Part shown: positions 8,854 to 18,233 of the stretch, piece after piece
How the letters are laid out: each line of letters starts with the position of its first letter
Numbering within the stretch: the first letter of the stretch is position 1
Notes under the pieces: generated by a model
Databases searched by the model: none
What the model saw: only the letters and a program-made list of their open reading frames with translations
What the model was told of the DNA's origin: nothing
From: Palsa-506 sp963709075
Lineage (GTDB): Bacteria; Actinomycetota; Actinomycetes; Streptosporangiales; Streptosporangiaceae
DNA: 64,000 nucleotides
Assembly (NCBI GenBank): GCA_963709075.1
Contig: CAVPUY010000005.1
Span: forward strand, 744,001-808,000
Direction: 5' to 3'
Program-made: the position numbers and the translations under genes

Positions 8854-9628
8854 ATGGCAAGGTGGGCGGGTGCCGCTGAGTACCGTTTCTACAGCGACCT
8901 TGCGGTCTGGTGGCCGCTGATCTCGCCACCGCGGGACTACACGGAAGAAGCCGGGTACTTCGCCCGGGTGCTCCGCACCGCTTCGATCCCGGTCCGCGAG
9001 GTCCTGGAGCTGGGCAGCGGGGGCGGGCACAATGCCGTGCACCTTAAGGCGTCGTTCGCCATGGCCCTGGTCGACCTGTCAGCTGAGATGCTCGAGGTGT
9101 CACGGGAGCTCACCCTGAGTGCGACCACCATCAGGGCGACATGCGCACTGTGCGCCTCGGCCGCCGTTTCGACGCCGTGTTCGTCCATGACGCAGTGGAT
9201 TACCTGACGAGCGAGGCTGATCTGCGCCAGGCGATGGAGACGGCGCTGGCGCACTGCCGTCCGGGAGGCATCGCCGTGTTCGTCCCCGACCGGATCGCCG
9301 ACAGCTTCGAACCCGCCACCGACCATGGCGGGGGCGACGCAGCCGACGGCCGCGGAGCCCGGTATCTGCAGTGGGAATGGGATCCCGACCCGGACGACAC
9401 CTGGACGCTGACCGAGTACGCCTTCCTGCTCCGCGGCACCGACCAGGCGGTGCAGGTGGTACACGAAACCCACCGGCTGGGCCTGTTCAGCCGGGATCTC
9501 TGGCTGCACCTCCTGGCCAGCGCGGCTTCGAGCCGGACAGCGCCATCGAGGTGACGACCGAGAAAAGGCCACCCCGGGAGCTGTTCATTGGCCGCCGCCC
9601 GCGCCCCCCGGCCGCCTCCGCCGGCTAG
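8854..9628 (+). pseudogene. class I SAM-dependent methyltransferase, two frameshifts
   Basis: The fold can be followed across three frames. ATG 8854 starts MARWAGAAEYRFYSD, then motif I is VLELGSGGGHNAVHL and motif II LVDLSAEML. At about 9112 a one-base loss shifts to a frame reading ECDHHQGDMRTVRLG and FDAVFVHDAVDYL (motifs III-IV), then HCRPGGIAVFVPD. At about 9530 a second shift restores the end (GFEPDSAIEV) up to TAG 9628. Each shift is one base, so the gene may be intact in the organism. The substrate is unknown. Confidence 0.7.
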
Positions 9629-9810
9629 CAACAGCCTCCCAGCAGCGTTCGGCGATGCGCTCCGGGTCAACGGAAGTACCTGCGACTACCTGCCCCGCGA
9701 TCGTCAGCGTGGCCACCCGGATGCGGTCCGGTTCCAGGTCAGCGTGGCGCGTCGTCGCGGCAGACCGGAGAGTCGCCTTGCCGAGGGAAACGGTCGCAAG
9801 GGCCGGGCTC
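9588..9810 (-). pseudogene. C-terminal remnant of a short-chain dehydrogenase
   Basis: Only the last ~70 residues of an SDR are visible: SLGKATLRSAATTRHADL, then RIRVATLTIAGQVVAGT and DPERIAERCWEAVA, a pattern typical of the final strand-helix part of actinobacterial SDRs. The Rossmann GxxxGxG and the YxxxK catalytic segment are missing upstream. It lies downstream of and in the same open frame as the split-barrel oxidoreductase piece, so the long ORF seen here is a chimera of two remnants. Confidence 0.5.
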
Positions 9811-9934
9811 GAACGGGGCCGCCTGTCTCTGACCCGCTGCCGAGGCGGTGGAGGACACCAGCCCGACAAGGGCGGGGCCGAGAGCGAAGGTAAGCCTGCG
9901 TTTCTCGCGCGGCAATCGTCTTGCTCGGGCAGCG

Positions 9935-10285
9935 TCAGAAGCGGAAGCGGGTCAGGCCGCCCGGGTCCGTCGCCGAAGACCACGGTCGCCGAGCGCGGCT
10001 CGATGCGGTAGACGTGCCACGGCGGTGGTCCTAGCGACGGCGCGTTGAACGGGGCAGTGATGCCTGACCCGCTCCCATCGGGCTCCGCAGGCCAGCCGTT
10101 GTCCGCCCACGCCTGCGCAATGCGCGCCACTGCGCTCGGCTCGGTTACCCGCACCGCGTCACCCTCGATCACGACGTCCGCGTCGCGGGACCGACACCGC
10201 GACCGAGCGCCGCGGGATCGCGCGCGACGTTGCGTCCCTTGCGCGTACCCGCGCCCGTCTGGAACCAGAACGTGGCTGTCCACCA
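9935..10285 (-). pseudogene. pyridoxamine 5'-phosphate oxidase-like (F420/FMN split barrel) remnant
   Basis: Minus-strand pieces in changing frames give FWFQTGAGTRKGRNVARDP, then DADVVIEGDAVRVTEPS, AQAWADNGWPAEPD, APSLGPPPWHVYRIEPRSAT and, after a one-base shift at about 9968, GGLTRFRF followed by TGA at 9935-9937. These are consecutive blocks of a PPOX-class flavin/deazaflavin-binding family. The first ~35 residues are missing from the minus strand; a segment with the expected sequence WLSTINEDGSP is instead found on the plus strand at about 10270-10310. The gene cannot be functional as written. Confidence 0.6.
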
Positions 10286-10329
10286 TCAACGAGGACGGCA
10301 GCCCGCGCTCACTGAGCTGCGCTCCGTCC

Positions 10330-11120
10330 GTCGTCCGGGGCGTGACCGAGGTCCACGCGAATCCCTTCGACATCAAGGTCAACTTCGGGCCGGGCTTCAG
10401 CGAACTGGCAAGCCTGGTCTCGTGCGCTCAGCTGTCCGGCACCCCGGTGCTCGGCCGCTGCGCGCCCGGCGCAGCGGTCACGGGCGATCCCCGGCGGAGG
10501 CCTCGGGATCGGCGGCCCGGGTTCGTCCCAGGCCGCGCATGCCTGGGCCGCCGCCGCCGTCTCTGCGCAGCGCGTCGCGGCACCTCCGGGTGCAGGCGAT
10601 CGCCGTGGGCACGAACGGGTCAGCGGCGGCGATGAAGCGGGTGCGGACCGCCCTCGATGGCCGCCTACCCCTATCAGGCCTTTCCCGTCACGGCCATCGG
10701 CCAGAACCCGTTCGACTCGACCCTGGCCGGGGAGCAGCAACTGGCGAACGTGGTGATCCTGGTCAGCCTGCCCATTGCCGGCTGCACGCTGGCCGTTAGC
10801 GTGGCGGGCGGGGCTGGCCGACCGGAAGCGCCCGTTCAGCCTGCTGCGGCTGACCGGCGCCCCGCTCGGAATGCTGCGCCGCGTGGTCGCCCTGGAGAGC
10901 GCGGTCCCGCTGCCCGATCGTCGCGGTGATATCGATGGGCGGTAGGATTCGCGGGCCGCGCAGCTTTTCCTCACCTCGCAGCTGCACTATTCGCTCCGGC
11001 CGCCAGGACCCGAGTACTACCTCTATCGTCATCGCCGGGCTCGCCGCATCCCTCGGGATCATCGCGTCCACGCTGCCCCTGCTCAACCGGATCACCGGGA
11101 CCGGAAACCGCCAGGAACAA
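10330..11120 (+). pseudogene. C-terminal half of an FtsX-like ABC transporter permease, multiple frameshifts
   Basis: Following the frames gives LVSCAQLSGTPVLGRCAPGA, AIAVGTNGSAAAMKRVRTAL, AYPYQAFPVTAIGQNPF, then a membrane helix region QQLANVVILVSLPIAGCTLA. It continues with ADRKRPFSLLRLTGAPLGM and RRVVALESAVPL, and ends with VIAGLAASLGIIASTLPLLN. These are ordered blocks from the last third of an actinobacterial FtsX/MacB-type permease. At least four frame changes are needed, and no N-terminal half or ATPase partner is present. From 11121 to 11383 nothing further is supported. Confidence 0.65.
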
Positions 11121-11383
11121 ATGCAGGTTGCCGGAGCCAGGAAAGCCGCCAGGAACGGCAACCGGTCCTGGGGCCGCAAATTTTCTCGGTGGGGCGTGAG
11201 GAGTCGAACCTTCGCCGGGCCCGTCCGGGCCTGGTCCGCGCTGCCGGCCGCATTCCTGCGGCGGGCTTACGTCCCCTTGCGTCGTGCTGCACTTATTATC
11301 GCGTGCCCGCGGGCCGGGCGCTCAGGGCAAAACGTCCCGCCAAAAGTCCCGCCGCCGCTGGCGCCCCCGGTGGCCAGGGCGGG

Positions 11384-13418
11384 TCACGGGGCTGGCAGCG
11401 CGGCAGCGAGCCTGCGGCCCAGGTAGCGGCCGGACAGCGTCTGCCACCGAGTGCCTGACGTAGTCGAGGTAGCGCACCCGGACGGCCGCGGAGACCCCGC
11501 CAGGCCCGGTGACGGTCAGCCGCGCCCGGATCCGCCCGGGCCGCCTGATCCCACCGCACCCGGCCGCTGACCCGGGTGTCGGGCAGTCCACCGCACCCGC
11601 CTGAGCCGGATCCCGATGCGGCTGCCGTCCCCGCTGAACCGGAACGTGCCGCCGCGCAGCCCCCAGCCCGCGGACGCCGTCGCCGTAATACCAGCGCCAC
11701 ACCGCATCGCCGACCGCGGCAGCCCCGACGGCGGCCAGCCAGCAGCGGGCCAGCCCGGCCGGTTGCCCGGCCTGGCGGTCGCCGCGGTGACCGCGCGCAG
11801 AGTCCGCGGGAACGTGCCGACCACCCGCACCTCCGGCGTCCTGGCCGCGCAGGAGGCATTCATCTGCTTGAGCCTGGCCGGAATCCCTGATGAACCGCTG
11901 CACCAGCCCGGACGCGCAGCCGACCGGGTCATCCATGGCGTTCACGTGCGTGTCGTTATGGACCAGGATCCAGCGCGCCGACGGGCCCATGTCCCGCGCG
12001 GTCTGGCGGCCCTCGAACGGCGTGGTGAGCGAGTCGAGGTCGCCGGAGAGCACAAGCACCGGCAGGTTACGCGGCGCGTACGGGGCCGGGGTGACGATCG
12101 GCGGGTCCGGATGAGCCGGGGCCGGCCAGTCCAGGCACGCGTCGAATTCCTCCTCCGGCTCGGTCACCCACTCGTGGACGGTGAACGGCGCGAACGCGCC
12201 GGGCGGCAGCGCGGCGAGCGCGCGCGCGTACGACGCGGCCCGCTGCGCCGGTGACTCGCGATAGCTGAACGGCTGCGGGTAGTCCAGGCACGTCGTCGCC
12301 TGGTACAGGCCGTCGTTGAACTCGCGCACCGGGCCTGAGGTGCCGGTGTAGACATCCTGCTCGGTCAGCCGCAGCAGCGGCACGGGGTCGTGGTCGAGCA
12401 GCAGCGCCCGGCCGGCCGGGTCAAGCTCCCGGTAGACGCCGCTGTCCGAGCCGGCGTCGTTGACCATCTGGATCAGCTCAGATACGCCGACGTGCTCGGT
12501 CACCCGGCGGCCGAACGGGGTCCGCGTCCGGCCGGTCACCGGGTGGCGGCGCAGGTACCTGGCCAGGAGGCCGATCCGCGCCCACGAGTGGCGCGGCGCG
12601 GCGTGATGGCAGGCGACGCTGCGACTGCAGGAGATATTGAAGGCTCTCCGCGCGGTGCGGATCATATGGGGGTAGAACGGATTGGCCCCGCTTACTGGAT
12701 ACGCCGCGTCCAGGGTCACGGAGCGGAGCAATTTCGCGTACCGCGCGGTGAGCACCTGCCCGAAGAAAGTGCCGTAAGAGTCGCCGTAGAAATCGACCTT
12801 GCCGGTCCGCAGCCGGTGCAGCAGCAGCGCCACGTCCCTGGCCGCGTTCGCCGTGGTGTAAAGGTCGCTGGCCTGCACGTAGCCGCCGCCCGGCAGCCTG
12901 CGGGCGTGATTCAGCTGCCGGCCGCACTTGCCGGTGTCGACCGTGTAGGCGGCGATCCCGTCGGCCGCCTTCCAGTCCTGCACGGCCTTGCACAGGAATG
13001 CCGAGGAGTTCCCTGTCCCGCGCAGGTTCACCAGCAGCAGGTTGCGCCGGGCGAGCAGCGGCAGGAAGGTGCCGCGGTAGTCCGGGGCGTAATCGGTGGT
13101 CGGGAAGCCGGGCCCGCCCTGGACGGCGAGGATCGTCCCGGTGGCCTTGCCGCTGGTCGCCGGGTACCACTGGAAGCCCAGCTTGATGTGCGCCGGCCGC
13201 CCGGTCCCGGTAGTCCAGCGGCACGTTGATCCTGGTGCACCAGGCCAGCCGGGAGACCTTGCACGGCGGGATCGTCACCGAGCCGACCCGGATCGGGTGC
13301 CGGTGCGCGGCGGGGCGGACGGCAGCAGCCGCGGCCGGCCGGCCGGCAGGGCCGAGACCGCGAGCGCTCCGGCCGCTATCCCGGCGATGATCCCGGACGA
13401 AAGCTGCGATACGCGCAT
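11384..13418 (-). pseudogene. secreted alpha/beta hydrolase, S33 peptidase (tripeptidyl aminopeptidase-like), frameshifted
   Basis: ATG 13418 begins a signal peptide-like stretch (MRVSQLSSGIIAGIAAGALA), then frames change near 13290 and near 13195. The body is well conserved: CKVSRLAWCTRINVPLDY, VQGGPGFPTTDYAPDY (the GGPG oxyanion motif), NLLLVNLRGTGNS, nucleophile elbow FYGDSYGTFFG, GDLDSLTTPFEGRQ (acid) and NDTHVNAMDD (histidine). After about 11870 further shifts lead through GLRGGTFRFSGDG and LTVTGPGGVSAAVRVRYL to a stop at 11384. Family members cleave N-terminal peptides outside the cell. The catalytic core lies in one open frame (11900-13031), so correction of only a few bases would restore it. 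Confidence 0.7.
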
Positions 13419-13499
13419 AGCGCACAACGTCTCATCCGGGTCGCTCCGGCCGCAAGGCGCGGATCAGCGCGCGATACGCCGGAGCACCGGATGCCAGTG

Positions 13500-14210
13500 T
13501 CAGAGCACCATCCGGGGCTGCCCGGCGGCAGCGCGGGCGAAGGCACCGGCCACCGGGCCCGGGCTGGCCGGCTGCCGCAGCGCCAGCCGGGCGAATTCGG
13601 CGGCGATGGCGTGCCATAGCCGCGCCCGGCGCAGCATGGCGTGATCACCGTTCCGCAGCTCGATCGCCGCCACCTCGGCGACGGCGCCGGCCCGCTCCGC
13701 GTACGCCCAGGTGTCCGCCGGGCGGACGACGCGGTCGTCGCTCGCGTGCGCCAGCAGCACCCGCCGCCCGGCCAGCTGATCGACCGGCTCCCCGGGAGGC
13801 AGCCAGGGCGCCAGGCCGGCTACCGCCGTCACCAGCGGATGCCCGGCCGCGCGCAGCGCGGCCCGGCCGCCCATCGAGTGGCCGACGAGCACCACCGGCG
13901 TGCGCCCTTGGCCGGCGCCGATCTCGTCAAGCAGGCCGGTCAGGTCCCGGACCGGAGACGCCTCAGCGCCGTTCCAGCCGCGAACCCGGAACCGCACCCG
14001 GCGAACCTCGGTCCCGCCGCCGCGCACCGCGTCCCGGATGGCGTCAGCGATCGGGATTATCCGCAGCACGCTGAGCTGAACCCGGCTGGTGGGCGCCCTG
14101 CTGGCCGACTGGCCGCCGTGCGCCACCAGGACGATCCCGCTAGGCCCGGCGGCGTCGGCCGCACCGGCACCGGCCTCGTCCCTGGTGCCCGGCATCGCGT
14201 CACTGCTCAC
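13500..14210 (-). CDS. alpha/beta hydrolase (dienelactone-hydrolase-like)
   Basis: Small cytoplasmic hydrolase. GTG 14210 is chosen as start because AGGAGG stands nine bases upstream; the ORF stays open to 14318. Visible motifs are VLVAHGGQSAS (oxyanion side), LVGHSMGGRAAL with the nucleophile serine, LLAHASDDRVV with the likely aspartate and NGDHAML with the histidine, giving a complete triad in about 236 residues. The gene is divergent from the flavoprotein gene that starts at 14317, so they share a ~100-bp control region. The substrate is unknown. Confidence 0.82.
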   Translation of the reverse strand: MSSDAMPGTRDEAGAGAADAAGPSGIVLVAHGGQSASRAPTSRVQLSVLRIIPIADAIRDAVRGGGTEVRRVRFRVRGWNGAEASPVRDLTGLLDEIGAGQGRTPVVLVGHSMGGRAALRAAGHPLVTAVAGLAPWLPPGEPVDQLAGRRVLLAHASDDRVVRPADTWAYAERAGAVAEVAAIELRNGDHAMLRRARLWHAIAAEFARLALRQPASPGPVAGAFARAAAGQPRMVL

Positions 14211-14316
14211 CGGCGGCTTCCTCCTCGTAGCTGTGCACGCGAGGTTACCGCTCGCTGCTGATGCAGCAGAATCGGCAGCGGGCACGGGCCTGACTGGTCC
14301 CGTGACGGGAGGTGCC

Positions 14317-16102
14317 ATGGCGCGGCCGATCTTCTTCCTGGTCGCCGAGGACCGCCGCGTTCTGGACGCGCTGGCCGGCGATCTGCGCCGCCGCTACGAC
14401 GCCGATTATCAGGTGGTGGGTTGACGTCGGCTGCCGCCGGGCTGGCCAGGCTGCGGGAAATGGCTGTCGCCGGGGCGGAGGTCGCGCTGCTCATCGCGGC
14501 CGAGCGGATGGCGGCGATGCCCGCGGTGGAGTTCCTGATCCGCGCGCACGCGCTGGTCCCCGGCGCCAAGCGCGTCCTGCTGATCGAGCGCGGTGACTGG
14601 TCGGCTGCGCACCCGGTGGTCACGGCCATGGCGCTGGGAGAGATCGACTACCACCTGTACGTCCCCTGGTACCCGATTGAGCGCATTCTCTATCCGGCCG
14701 TGACCGAGTTCCTCGCCGCCTGGGACAACGTCCCGTGAGCCGCGGTTCGCCGCCTTCCGGATCGTCGGCCGGGCGAACTCGGCGCGGTCGCATCGGCTGT
14801 GCGACGCGCTGTCCGGGCAGGCGTCCCGTACTGGTTCTTCGATCACGACTCCGAGCAAGGCCGACAGCTGCTGCTTGACCTGGGCATGGACGGCAGCCAA
14901 CTGCCGGTGGCCGTGCTCTACGACGGCACGGTGCTGGTCGACCCGTCGCACCAGGAGCTGATGGGAAAGCTGGGCATGCGGACGAGTCCCCGCGCGGACG
15001 GCTGCGACGTGGTCATCGTCGGCGCGGGGCGGGCCGGACTGGCGGCCGCGGTCTACGCGGCATCGGAGGGACTCAGCACAGCCGTACTCGAGCCGGCCGT
15101 GCCCGGCGGGCAGGCGGGCACGAGTTCGCTGATCCGTAATTACCCGGGGTTCCCGCACGGCATCAGCGGCGAAGACCTCACCAACCGAGTCGTCGAGCAA
15201 GCATGGCTGTTCGGGGCGGACATCGTGATCACCAAGGCGGCCGGGCTGACCGCCCGGGGACCGGCCCGGGTAGTGCGGACCAGCGACGGCGGCGAGGTAA
15301 CGGCCGGCGCCGTCATCATCGCCACCGGCGTCACCTGGCGGCGGCTGGGAGTGCAGGCCCTGGAGGACCTGGTCGGCGCGGGTGTCTTCTACGGCGCTGC
15401 CAGCGCCGAGGCGCGCGCCATGACCGGGCGGCACGTCTTCGTCGTCGGCGCGGGCAACTGGGCGGGCCAGGCGGCGATACACCTGGCCAAGTACACGGCA
15501 TCGGTCACCATGGTCGTCCGCGGCACTGGGCTGGCACGCCGGCATGTCCGAGTACCTGGTCACCGAGATCGGCACCACCGCCAACATCGAGGTCCGGCTT
15601 GGCACCGAGGTCGTCGGCGGCGGCGGCCGCGGCAGCCTGGAGACGCTGACGCTGCGGACCGGGCAGGCGGTGCCGCCGACGTGGTACCGGCCGCCGCGCT
15701 GTTCCTGATGATCGGCGCGCAGCCGCACACGCAGTGGCTGCGGGGCAGCGTCGCGCGGGACGACTGGGGGTTCATCCGCACCGGCCGGGATCTGTACCTG
15801 GCGGGGGGAGCCGGCGGCTGGCCGCTTGACCGCCCGCCGCTGCTGCTGAGACGAGCATGCCGGGCGTATTCGCGGCCGGGGACGTGCGGCACAGGTCGGT
15901 CAAGCGGGTCGCGTCGGCAGTGGGCGAGGGGGCGATCGCCATTCAGCTTGTCCATGAGCACCTGGCGGCCGGGGATGCTGCGGGGAGTTCCGTTGATAAT
16001 TCCTCCGGGGTTCCCGCAGGTACGAGGCTGGCGGCCGCAGGAGGGCGACGGCGCTGGCAGCCGCAGGGCGGGGCGAGTGGGCCCGCTAGATTGCCGGTAT
16101 GA
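14317..16102 (+). CDS. receiver-like + thioredoxin-like + thioredoxin-reductase-type FAD oxidoreductase, frameshifted
   Basis: A fused actinobacterial flavoprotein: degenerate receiver (MARPIFFLVAEDRRVLDAL, residues 1-~125), thioredoxin/glutaredoxin-like segment (GVPYWFFDHDSEQGRQLL to LPVAVLYDGTVLVDP) and a pyridine-nucleotide-disulfide oxidoreductase. The last part shows GAGRAGLAAAVYA (FAD site), GGQAGTSSLIRNYPGFP, VFVVGAGNWAGQAAIHLAKY (NAD(P)H site) and SMPGVFAAGDVRHRSVKR. The redox CxxC of true thioredoxin reductases is not visible. Frame changes are needed near 14422, 14750, 15535, 15680 and 15850. In the second site GxGNS has become GAGNW. The final stop overlaps the MmcQ start as ATGA. 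A role in redox signalling is inferred only. Confidence 0.7.
16087..16092 (+). promoter_or_regulatory. -10-like element giving a leaderless MmcQ transcript
   Basis: TAGATT lies six bases before ATG 16099, and no Shine-Dalgarno is present. The spacing would put transcription initiation at the start codon. No clear -35 hexamer is seen. The gene may also be read from upstream. Confidence 0.35.
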
Positions 16103-16452
16103 AGTGGGACGACCTGCTCGCCTACTGCCTGGCCAAGCCCGGCGCCTGGCCGGACGAGCCGTGGGAGGGCGACGCCGTGGTGAAGGTCGGCAGCAAGATC
16201 TTCGCGTTCCTCGGCTCGGAGTCCGGGTCCTCGGTCGGGGTCAAGTGCGGGCCGACCCGCGAGGTGGCCGACGAATGGCTGCTGCGCTACCCGGAGGACG
16301 CGTCGGTCATGGCGTACATCGGCCGGTCGGGATGGAACACCCTGCGGATCGGCGGCGCGATCCCGGACGACGAGCTGCTCGAGGCCGTTGACGCCTCCTA
16401 CGACACCGTGGTCAGCAAGCTGCCGAAGAAGGACCGCCCGGCCCGGCCATGA
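16099..16452 (+). CDS. MmcQ/YjbR family protein
   Basis: A 117-residue protein of the MmcQ/YjbR (CyaY-like fold) family, often annotated as DNA-binding though the role is not settled. It starts MKWDDLLAYCLAKPGAW, has VKVGSKIFAFLG and VGVKCGPTREVADEW, and ends with the conserved WNTLRIGGAIPDDELLEAVD and SYDTVVSKLPKK. Its start overlaps the end of the flavoprotein and its stop overlaps the next gene's ATG, so it is in a coupled cluster. Confidence 0.9.
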   Translation: MKWDDLLAYCLAKPGAWPDEPWEGDAVVKVGSKIFAFLGSESGSSVGVKCGPTREVADEWLLRYPEDASVMAYIGRSGWNTLRIGGAIPDDELLEAVDASYDTVVSKLPKKDRPARP

Positions 16453-17255
16453 CCAGCCTGGGAGACAATGACCGCGTGGCCTGGCTCAAGCTGGACGGCG
16501 CAGTCAATGTCCGTGACCTTGGCGGCCTGCAGGCCGGCGAAGGCCTGGCGGTCGCCGGGCACAGGCTGCTCCGCGGCGATGACCTCAGCGACCTCTCGCC
16601 GTCCGACATGGACCTGCTTGTCGGCGAGATCGGCCTGACCACGGTGATCGACCTGCGCAGCCCGGCGGAGCTGCGGGCCCGCGGGCCCGGGCCGCTGGCC
16701 ATGGCCGACGGGGTGCGTTACGTGCAGCACTCGCTGCTGCCGGAGCTCGGCATCGCGACCCACGTCGCGGACGCCATGTCGGCCCGCATCGACCGGGCGT
16801 TCGCGCGTTACCCGGCCGACGTGCGGTGCGGCCTCTACCTCGGCTACCTGGTGGAACGGCCAGCCGAGGTGGCGGCGGCGCTGCGCGACATGGCCCGGGC
16901 AGGCGGCCCGGTAATGGTCCACTGCGCCGCGGGCAAGGACCGGACCGGCGTGATCGTCGCGATGGCGCTGACCGTCGCCGGGGTGGGCCGGGACGCCGTG
17001 ATCGCCGACTATGCGGCCACCGCTGAGCGGATCGGGCCGCTGATGGACCGGATGCGCGGCGCCGAGGCGTACGCGGCCGGGGTCGACCGCGAGCCGGCCG
17101 GCCAGCACGTCCCGCGGGCCGAGACGATGGCGGCCTTCCTGACCGAGGTGGAGTCGCGTTACGGCGGGATGCCTGAGTGGCTTTCCGCGCATGGCTTCGG
17201 CGCGGCTGACGTCCGGCTGCTGCGGTCCGAGCTGCTCGGTCAGGCGGACGGCTAA
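16449..17255 (+). CDS. tyrosine/serine protein phosphatase (PtpB-like, DUF1967-type fold)
   Basis: Cysteine-dependent phosphatase of the actinobacterial PtpB-like class, possibly acting on phosphoproteins or phosphoinositides. The signature loop HCAAGKDRTG (about residues 158-167) has the catalytic cysteine and arginine; the extra lysine and aspartate are typical of PtpB and lipid phosphatases. The N-terminal NVRDLGGLQAGEG and the TVIDLRSPAEL segment are also family marks, and about 268 residues is usual length. ATG 16449 overlaps the MmcQ stop (ATGA). The gene is convergent with the LigD module; the short gap holds a ggttagccagcag-type duplication. Confidence 0.92.
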   Translation: MTSLGDNDRVAWLKLDGAVNVRDLGGLQAGEGLAVAGHRLLRGDDLSDLSPSDMDLLVGEIGLTTVIDLRSPAELRARGPGPLAMADGVRYVQHSLLPELGIATHVADAMSARIDRAFARYPADVRCGLYLGYLVERPAEVAAALRDMARAGGPVMVHCAAGKDRTGVIVAMALTVAGVGRDAVIADYAATAERIGPLMDRMRGAEAYAAGVDREPAGQHVPRAETMAAFLTEVESRYGGMPEWLSAHGFGAADVRLLRSELLGQADG

Positions 17256-17282
17256 GCCAGCAGCCGGTTAGCCAGCAGCGGG

Positions 17283-18233
17283 TTAGCCAGCGGCGCCGTC
17301 GGCCAGCGGCGCGAACAGGTCCCCGAGCCGCTCGACCCGGTCGAGTACCTGCCCGGCGGTGAACCGCAGGCTGGCCGGGTCGCCGCCGTCCGCGCAGCCG
17401 GTTACCTCGTCCCAGGTAACCGGCGCCGAGACGGTCGGCTGCTGGCCGCCGCGCAGCGAGTAGGCGGCGACGGTGGTCTTCACCGGATGATTCTGGCTCC
17501 AGTCGATCAGCACCCGGGCCCGGCGCAGCTGCTTCTTCATGTTCGTCACCACGAGCTCGGGGTGATCCTTCTCGATTGCCTGGCCCAGCCCGAGTGCGCG
17601 TTCCCTGGCGGCGTCCCAGCTGGTCCTGGCGGGCAGCGTGACGTAGACCTGCATGCCCTTGGCGCCGCTGGTCTTCGCCACCGGCTCGCGGCGGCCGGAT
17701 GCCAGGCGGTCGGCGATCCAGCAGGCGACGCGGCTGCACTCCACGATCGAGGCGCCCGGTCCTGGATCGAGGTCGAAGACCAGGTGATCTGGCCGGCCGG
17801 GCAGCTGGCCGGGAGCAGGGGCACGGCGCCCGGTGTGCCACAGCGGGACGTGGAACTCGATCGCGGCCAGGTTCGCCGCCCAGATCAGGGCCGGCCGGTC
17901 ATCGATGACCGGGTACTCGACTTCGCCGCCGGCCGACTCGGTACGCCCCAGCCGGCGCCGCCGCTGGACGGCACCTTGACGGTGCGGACCCAGTCCGGCG
18001 CGTGCGATGGCACGTGCTTCGCCACGAAGGACTTGCCGCCGGTGCCATCCGGGAAGCGGCGGAAGGTGACCGGGCAGGCCGGCCAGGTGGGGCAGCATCA
18101 CGTCAGCGATCCTGGAGTAGTAGTCCAGCACCTCTCCCTTGCTGAAGCCGCTGTCCGGGTAGAGCACCTTGCCCAGGTTGGACAGCGTGAGGTGCCGGTC
18201 GTCAACGGTGACCACGACGCGCTCAGGGCTCAC
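17283..18233 (-). CDS. ligD: LigD-type polymerase (primase-polymerase) module, two frame changes
   Basis: Non-homologous end-joining primase/polymerase that fills in DNA ends with ribonucleotides. GTG 18233 is preceded by GGCGGAGG and opens VSPERVVV; SNLGKVLYPDSGFSKGEVLDY is the usual start. The metal-binding DLDPGPGA and later KTSGAKGMQVYVTL match the archaeo-eukaryotic primase core, and the end has VTWDEV and LDRVERLGDLFAP. Between about 18075 and 17935 the reading frame is displaced; in the displaced frame the expected RRFPDG, GGKSFVAKHVPSHAPDWV is present, so two compensating one-base changes would heal it. It overlaps the ligase gene by 11 bp. Confidence 0.82.
   Translation of the reverse strand: MSPERVVVTVDDRHLTLSNLGKVLYPDSGFSKGEVLDYYSRIADVMLPHLAGLPGHLPPLPGWHRRQVLRGEARAIARAGLGPHRQGAVQRRRRLGRTESAGGEVEYPVIDDRPALIWAANLAAIEFHVPLWHTGRRAPAPGQLPGRPDHLVFDLDPGPGASIVECSRVACWIADRLASGRREPVAKTSGAKGMQVYVTLPARTSWDAARERALGLGQAIEKDHPELVVTNMKKQLRRARVLIDWSQNHPVKTTVAAYSLRGGQQPTVSAPVTWDEVTGCADGGDPASLRFTAGQVLDRVERLGDLFAPLADGAAG

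Noticed and set aside
11187..11225. tRNA-like 3' end on the minus strand (ggttcgactcctcacgccccacc)
   Set aside because: The T-loop-like GTTCGACTC and CCCCACC look right, but the T stem does not pair fully and no matching acceptor, D arm or anticodon arm is found upstream.
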